Below, piece by piece: positions 57,938 through 64,000 of a stretch of 64,000 nucleotides of DNA; within the stretch, counting starts at the first letter, position 1; each line of letters begins with the position of its first letter. Made by a program: the position numbers and the translations under genes. The DNA lies in contig JAHQIY010000004.1 of the NCBI GenBank assembly GCA_019054805.1, positions 6,324,001-6,388,000 on the forward strand, written 5' to 3'. The stretch is from Brachionus manjavacas. Taxonomy: Eukaryota > Rotifera > Eurotatoria > Ploima > Brachionidae. The notes beneath the pieces were generated by a model. The model worked only from the letters and a program-made list of their open reading frames with translations, was not told where the DNA came from and searched no databases.

Positions 57938-60448
57938 TTACGAAAAATTTCCGATTGAAACACCTTGAGATATTCCGCTGTTTGACGAAAATCCGCTCAT
58001 TACACCAGAGCTAGTGAAATGAGCGCTCTCACCATTGCAAAAATTAGAGAACTTTAGAATCGAATCATTTTCATTTTCCAAAAAATCTTCTCCGTCTTTG
58101 GTCAAAAGAATTTCTGGAATAATGACACCTTGATTTAGCATTTTGCCTTCAAAAGTTATTTTGCTTCGTCTTTGATTCTTCTTGTATTTTTCTGACAGTT
58201 CTTTAATTGACGACTTTGAAAAAAAATTCAATCTTTACAAAATTAAATATTTCAAAATTTACTCTTCTCTTATTTTTTTGAGTTACTTGTGTCGACGACG
58301 ACTTGGTTTTATCATTCAAATTAACTTTTTCCAAAATCTATATAAAAAATGCTTTTACTTTTTCAGCTTATTAAAATCTTTTCTAACCTTTCTAGGAGTT
58401 GATTTAGCTACCCGTGAAGAGTTTGGAGTTGAGTCAAAATTCAAACCCATTCGGATTGAATTTGTGGGCAATTTAGCACTATTTCGGTTGGAAAGTTTGG
58501 CAGAAAGATGCTTGGAAGCTGCAGGAGAAGGTGATTGAGCTGTTAATAGACTTTTATGGCTCGAAGAAGATCTAACATGCTGGTTCTGGGGTGTCAAAAA
58601 GTTACGCACTACAGATTTTTTGCGCAATGAATTAACTCCAGACTTTCGTTCTTCACGCATGTTCTCTTTCTCTTTGTCAAAATCTCGCTTCAAACTTTCA
58701 ATAAATTCCGACAGTTTCTTGCCATTAATCAACAAATCTCTACCTTCTTGTTTGGCGTAAAGATCCGATTCTGAATTCAATTGTTGTCTTAGTTTGCTCA
58801 GTTTGTTTTTATAGGTGTCGCGCTCTCGCTGCTCAGCTAAGCTACTGTAGCCGCGTTGATGGAAGCGCTTTGGATCCATGTGAGCTTTTTCAAACTCTTT
58901 AAAATGCTGCCACATATCAATCCATTCTTTTAAATTATTAAAAAAACTTTCATATTTTACAGCATAATCGCGAACAAAGTCGAGATATGTTTGATGCTCT
59001 TCAAGAACTTCTTCCGTATATCCATCTTGGAATAAAAATAAATTTAGAGAAAAATTGTTTAATTTGCTATTAAATATATTAATTATAATATAATATAATA
59101 TAATATAATATAATATAATATAATATAATATAATATAATATAATATAATATAATATAATATAATATAATATAATATAATATAATATAATATAATATAATA
59201 TAATATAATATAATTATTTTATTTTATATTATTTAATTTAATTTACTTTCAAATGTTTTACGCTCAAGATCAAGCTTGATGTTTTGGTCAATTAAACAAA
59301 AATTAGTTAAATGAGCTATCTCTTCATATTTTTCATTAATTAAAAGTTTAATTCTAGCTTGCTTTAATTTACAGCATCGCTCATATTCATCAAATAGTAA
59401 GTCATAGGTTTCTTGATTATAGGATGTCGGGTTTAGGATAAAATCTTCTAGATCAGAGTTTTTTAATCCAAATTTGCTCCAAAGATTCAAAATGTCACTG
59501 CGCAATAAATCAACTGAATTTATCAATTCGTCTTTTTTTACTGTTAATTTCCTCAGAGAACTTCGGTATTTGTCTAGTCGAGGGGCGCCTAGATTTATTT
59601 TTTCATTGAAAATTTTTTCCTTCAATTGATCAGAATCAAGTGTACGCAATTCTACCAAAGTGTACAAAGAAGAATTTGGATCTACTCTAAGTTGGTATTG
59701 CTGTATTAGATTGGATATTTCAGTGCAGAAAACTTTCATCTGGTCGACTCTGTTGTTTTTTTCAAATGACAAATCTTTTACACGTTCTTCTAATAATTCC
59801 AATTCTCCTTGGTCAATGCATGACGCTAGGAAAGTTTTTGGAAAAATTCAAAAAAAAATATTTTTTAAAATTTCAAATTTTACAATCAGATATTGAGCAC
59901 TCGCTTCTATTCAAAATGTCGCAAAGAACTTTTTCTTTTTTTTTCAATTCAGAAAATTTGTCACGACGCATTAGCTTTATCTGAGTCAGCTGATCAATCA
60001 TCTTTTTATAATAATCCATTTCTTGAAGCATTGTTGATTTTTTAATTGAGTCTTCTGAATTCAAGCGAAAGTCCACCGAATCTAGACCACCCGAATTGTT
60101 ATTTGAATCATTTAATTTAACCAAATGAACGTTTAATTTTTTTTGTAAATTTTTAACTTCATGTTTATAGGAGTCTAATTTGACTTGAATTTGTTTTAAA
60201 ACCTTGCTTTCAGTGTAAACCAAGTCGTCGTAAACTTGGTTAAAGTGAACAGATATTTCATCACATCGGTTAAGTATTTCTTGCTTGCTGTAGCCGATTT
60301 GTGACCACAAATCCATGCAGTGCTTAAATGTTTCAGTTGATAATTGAATTAAATTTTGTTGAACTTCGTCGATTCTAAAATGTTAAGAGCTGAACTATGG
60401 GACAATTATAAAAAAGACATACTTTTGCTGATTAAAACTTTTGTCCAT
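57938..60448 (-). CDS. PRC1: PRC1/Ase1/MAP65 microtubule bundler
   Basis: Six exons on the minus strand: 60448-60423, 60374-59884, 59825-59247, 59025-58388, 58337-58263 and 58213-57938; 694 residues (human 620). The N-terminus is predicted coiled coil (MDLWSQIGYSKQEILNRCDE, paralleling LREIWELIGIPEDQR in human PRC1). A spectrin-like rod continues (SDILNLWSKFGL; SYNQETYDLLFDEYERCCKL). The microtubule-binding segment is WQHFKEFEKAHMDPKRFHQR, with the DPxRFxxRG core, then LLINGKKLSEFIE (human MVNGQKFMEYV). The tail is basic and Ser/Thr-Pro-rich (FLTPQNQH, TAQSPSP), consistent with Cdk control of antiparallel bundling in the anaphase central spindle. The exon 4 donor is a weak GTTAGA chosen by phase. 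The third intron contains the pentanucleotide array. Confidence 0.94.
59082..59213. repeat. (TATAA)n pentanucleotide microsatellite
   Basis: About 26 uninterrupted copies of TATAA (read ATAAT/TAATA in other registers) within the PRC1 intron between the rod and the microtubule-binding exon. Confidence 0.97.
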
Positions 60449-62642
60449 TTTTTAATGATGATTTATTGTTATTATGAAAAATATTTGGTACAAAAATTAA
60501 ATAAAAATTTAATTATATCCTTCACTTTTAAATAAAGATGATTTGGCGCATTTTTTTCGAATATATTTCAAATTTTAAAAAGCTTTTATTTTTGTCTGAA
60601 AGAAACTTATTTCTGGTAATAGTAAAATAGCATTTGATAATTAACAATTAGACTTGTACAAAAATAAAGAATATTTTCAAGAGATATGCATGGTAGGAAA
60701 ATCAGTTCTATTAGGTATTGATACCTTATTTTAATTACTTATTTAAAACTCGGTTAAAATTTCTGGCCTATGAAAATGTCAGGGGTAATTTGACAGAAGC
60801 TTAAAATCTTATATGATAAAATTCACGAATTTACGAAAATTTTCAAAAATTATTATAATTTTCAAATTTGAAAAAATTTTCAAAAAATAATCTTTTATTA
60901 CCAGCAATAGTATTTACAATTTTAACTTACAATATTTGAAAAAATACCTAAAATCTTGGGTTTTAATATTGTGATTTTGGTGGAGACTTCAAGTTAAATT
61001 TTTTAAATTGAGTATCCTCAATGATTAAAAAAAAGGAAATTATTTTCATCACTTTGACGAGATTATGACTTAAACTTTAAACTTTACTAAGCTAATTACC
61101 ATTTTTATTTAAAAAACCTTTTTTTCAAAATTTTGATTATCCAATTTAATTTGATTTATAGTACCTTTAGAACAGATTATACAGCATTACTTTTAACTTC
61201 ACTTTTCCATGGAAAAAATCATTTATTAAAAATATTTATTTATTTTTTGATAGCATAGAATTATCAAAAAATAAGGTTTTGTTTTTAGTATGGGACCTTC
61301 AATAAGAGCATAATTTTAAAAACTAATATGGTAAGGCAAAGTTTGAGAGATGTGTTATATGAACAAATAAAATATGAAATTAAAAGTTCAAATATGCAAT
61401 TTAAGCCAATTATATGAAATAAGTTATTTTTTTTAAATTTCTGTTTTATGTAATTTTATGAGCATTCCCCGAATTCATTTCTCAGATAATTTTATTTTAA
61501 ATTAATTAATTAAATTTTAAAAATCGAGAAGCAAAGTCGATTTTTAAAATTAAAAATAAATTTTTTTTATGCTTTAGGCTATTTGAATACAGATGGTAAA
61601 GAAATTTTAAATTTATTGTTTTTAAGTAATTTGGAGCAAAATTGTTTTTCTTATCATTTTTCATGAATATTTTTTGTGATACATTGACAATTTAAGGAAA
61701 ATAAAAATCATCTGTTTATTAATCTAAAGTTTATTACAAAAAAAAATTAGATAGCAATTTACCTTTATTTTTTTGATGTAATAATGGCTTGCGTTAGTGA
61801 TGGTATGAGATGTATGTTCTCTAAAAATTGAATTGTATTTTAAGTCTATTTTGGCTCAAAAGATAGTTTAGTGAAAATAAAACAAAATTTACATTTTTAT
61901 CATGTTTATTAAGTATAAATTAAAAAAAGCAATTTTTTAAAATTTTTAAAAATGATGATTAATCAGATTTAATTAAGAATTTTTTAGATAATAGTATGAA
62001 AAAGTAAAACAAAAATAGATAAACAAGAAGTCAAACAAAAATAAAGTAACTAATCGAAAATTTAAACCTTGCTTGAACCAAAGCTTAATTGATACACTAA
62101 TTTTAATTTTAATAGCAACTTAAAATTTTGCAAAAATTTTTTTAACTTTTATTAAAAAAAATGAATCAAACGAAAATAATGAGAAAACACATAACAAAAA
62201 AGAGAAATAGATTCAAAACAAATCAATAGTGATTGATCAAACGCTTAGGAATTTATTGTACAAATCACACAATGACTTTCATCATTCTCAGCAGCAAAGT
62301 ATTGACACAAATTCCAACGACATCCCAAATGTGGTCTTTCGAAATTTATTGAGATCTTTTTTTTTTGGAAAAAAAAACAAAATTACAAATTTTAATAAAA
62401 CACGCCGATGCTTTTAAACTGACGAAGAGAAAAATGGAACCTCAATGATAAAAAAATTCAAAAAAAAAAAAACAGAAAAAAAACAAAATTTACATTCTCA
62501 AAAAATATTTTTTAAAAACTAAACACGAATGCTCATTAGCAATAATACACCACCACGGGTGTCATTCATTTTAAAAACACTTATATAAAAGACTAGATAG
62601 ATGTTCGGAATTGGTAAGGGACCCTGTTTTAGTTGCTTGAAC
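60449..62642. other. Intergenic between PRC1 promoter and zinc-finger 3' end
   Basis: 2.2 kb, extremely AT-rich. It holds the PRC1 promoter and the 3' UTR of the zinc-finger gene. Short frames near 62229 are not considered coding. Confidence 0.5.
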
Positions 62643-64000
62643 TCATTGAGCAATAGGCATTTGATGCGATTCTATTTTCATATTTTGAACTTGGGCCGAC
62701 TCCAACGAGCAGCTTTCTCTGGGCGCATACTCCTTATGAATAATCTCGTGTTGTTTCAACAACCTAATCATGCCCACATAGTACGGACAATAGCGGCACT
62801 TGTAGAATCCGTCGCGAAACTTGTGCTGCAAAAGATGCTGCTTGAGTGTGCAGTAATTGTTTGTCTTATAGGGACAATTTTGACAATAGAACAATTTAGC
62901 TTTTTTGCCAAATGGCACTCCGTTGGCGCCATTTTGACTGCCATTAAACATGCTCACATTGGACACCGTGTAAGTAGCAGTGAATTGTTGACCGTCATAG
63001 CCGGTCAATGTCACCGATTCTTGGCACATTTTTTCCTCGTCCAACGCCTCTTCATTCTTTGCCTCATCATCAAAATTTTCCACATAATTGTGATTCTCTT
63101 GATCGTTGTTGTAGTCTTGGCCATTGGTCTCTGGGTCGGTGTCCTGCTTGCACACAAACTCAGCCTCGCCACCACTCTCACTGCGTTTGATCAGTATCTT
63201 AATTCTTTTTTGTGAATTGTGTGCACTTTTGGCGCCACTCCTCGGAAATATTTTGACCACTTGAGCGCTCACCTCTCTGCTCAAGTGGGTGGTCAAAATG
63301 TGCTTTTTGCACGTGTACTGCCATTCGCTTCTAAAATTGCACGCACTGCACTTGTACACGACATTTTGCTTAATGTCATTGGCATAAAAGTGGTTGGACA
63401 AGTGTTTTTTGATGGACGCGCGACTCTTGTGCTTGAAGGAACAGTAGGGACACCGAAAATAGTCGTGTTTGGTCGGCGGCTCATTTTTGCTGCACAGCAA
63501 ATTAAGGCCCACATTGGATCTAGTCGAGTATTGGCTATTGAGAGGATTTGGTCTGTGTATGTGAACAGGGTTGGTGTTTATGTATTGAGAGTTGATGCTG
63601 GGACATGGGGTTTTGACCAAATTTTTGAGCGCCGAACTAGGATCCAAAGTTTGGCTGGTTTGCTGAACAAGAGAGTTGATGAGAGCGTAGTCCCTGTTCA
63701 CAGGCTTCACTTTTTTGTAGAGTCGCGTCGACTCGTACTCGTCAATGGTCTCTGACGCTTCTTTGATGGACAAAATTTTCAAAAACTTGAACGCCTGCAA
63801 CGGCTGCACGTCATGCTTGACCCTGATGTGTCGCAGAGTGTCCGACTTGCGGTCAGACCTGAAGCCGCACTTCAAACACTGATAGGGCTTAATGTTCAGC
63901 TCGGCAATTGAGACGGGCAGTTTGTCCGCATTGGTCAAATTGTCCGACTCGTAGTTGGTGTCGCTGGCGGTGGCGCACTCGTCCGAGTCGTTCACGTCGT
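62643..64000 (-). CDS. C2H2 zinc-finger protein with five fingers (5' end beyond window)
   Basis: The minus-strand frame is open to the window edge (450+ residues, ending at 62643). No start is identifiable within the window; upstream codons (GAC GTG AAC) are in frame, so the gene continues to the right. Five C2H2 fingers: YQCLKCGFRSDRKSDTLRHI, FRCPYCSFKHKSRASIKKHL, YKCSACNFRSEWQYTCKKHI, FYCQNCPYKTNNYCTLKQHL and YKCRYCPYYVGMIRLLKQHE. The first and the last two are spaced by long disordered linkers (acidic EEALDEEKMCQE between fingers 3 and 4). The tandem YxCxxCxYxxxxxxxLxxH style resembles REST/ZNF-type nuclear regulators. GC content is clearly higher than the surrounding DNA. Probably a DNA-binding transcription factor; no orthologue named. 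Confidence 0.9.
   Translation of the reverse strand, partial: DVNDSDECATASDTNYESDNLTNADKLPVSIAELNIKPYQCLKCGFRSDRKSDTLRHIRVKHDVQPLQAFKFLKILSIKEASETIDEYESTRLYKKVKPVNRDYALINSLVQQTSQTLDPSSALKNLVKTPCPSINSQYINTNPVHIHRPNPLNSQYSTRSNVGLNLLCSKNEPPTKHDYFRCPYCSFKHKSRASIKKHLSNHFYANDIKQNVVYKCSACNFRSEWQYTCKKHILTTHLSREVSAQVVKIFPRSGAKSAHNSQKRIKILIKRSESGGEAEFVCKQDTDPETNGQDYNNDQENHNYVENFDDEAKNEEALDEEKMCQESVTLTGYDGQQFTATYTVSNVSMFNGSQNGANGVPFGKKAKLFYCQNCPYKTNNYCTLKQHLLQHKFRDGFYKCRYCPYYVGMIRLLKQHEIIHKEYAPRESCSLESAQVQNMKIESHQMPIAQ

Noticed and set aside
59082..59213. Possible CRISPR-like or satellite array
   Set aside because: Uninterrupted 5-nt repeat with no spacers; a simple microsatellite in a eukaryotic intron.
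62601..63755. Long plus-strand ORFs opposite the zinc-finger gene
   Set aside because: Antisense shadows of the C2H2 coding frame; composition follows the real gene and no domain is seen.

Overview
This is an AT-rich, intron-bearing metazoan nuclear segment. Introns are compact (down to about 49 nt, canonical GT..AG), genes are intron-split but short, and intergenic DNA is full of decayed non-LTR and DNA transposon fragments. The protein repertoire (GINS3, PRC1, BRIP1, a TWIK-type K2P channel, cystine-knot hormones) is animal. A precursor carrying APGWamide repeats points to a lophotrochozoan, and the very low GC with tiny introns is compatible with a monogonont rotifer such as Brachionus. 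That assignment is inference, not something the sequence proves.

Layout, left to right: the 3' part of a TBC1D12/14 Rab-GAP gene (+, to 3208); a LINE 3' fragment (-, about 4.2-4.6 kb); tRNA-Trp (-, 5461-5532); an orphan single-pass membrane protein (+, 6264-7007), convergent with an LRRC27-like leucine-rich-repeat gene (-, 7075-11020); LINE RT debris and a large foldback (11.8-14.5 kb); a TWIK-like two-pore K+ channel (+, 14912-16024); a Tc1/mariner relic (16.7-17.5 kb); a Sel1-repeat membrane protein (-, 19679-20404); GINS3 (+, 21200-21867); a + strand LINE RT relic; intronless U2AF1 (+, 22868-23626); 16-exon BRIP1/FANCJ (+, 25369-30214); a divergent pair of secreted cystine-knot proteins (31067-31651 on -, 35143-35823 on +); a transposon-rich stretch with a Ty3-type integrase (38.1-40.5 kb); a KH-domain FUBP/KHSRP/PSI gene (-, 42020-44785); PRADC1 (+, 46533-47384), convergent with the first of two tandem Flower (CACFD1) paralogues (- strand, 47440-48171 and 49579-50221); a Cys-rich micro-ORF; a neuropeptide precursor (+, 54473-54952); PSMD4/Rpn10 (+, 55395-56598); PRC1/Ase1 (-, 57938-60448); and the 3' part of a multi-C2H2 zinc-finger gene running off the right edge (-, 62643-64000).

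Most genes are unrelated housekeeping functions and do not form a pathway. The two noteworthy clusters are endocrine: a head-to-head pair of GPA2/bursicon-like cystine-knot genes and, about 19 kb further on, a prepropeptide. That prepropeptide encodes one adipokinetic-hormone-type peptide (QLTFSSDWSG, then G-K-R) directly behind the signal peptide and, in the next exon, two tandem APGW-G-K-R units. One precursor joining an AKH/RPCH-type peptide with APGWamide is the most striking observation in the window.

Exon coordinates were placed by hand from GT/AG boundaries, reading-frame phase and remembered homologue alignments. For each fully contained multi-exon gene described with an exon list, the CDS length is a multiple of three, except for the uncertain 3' end of the first Flower paralogue.
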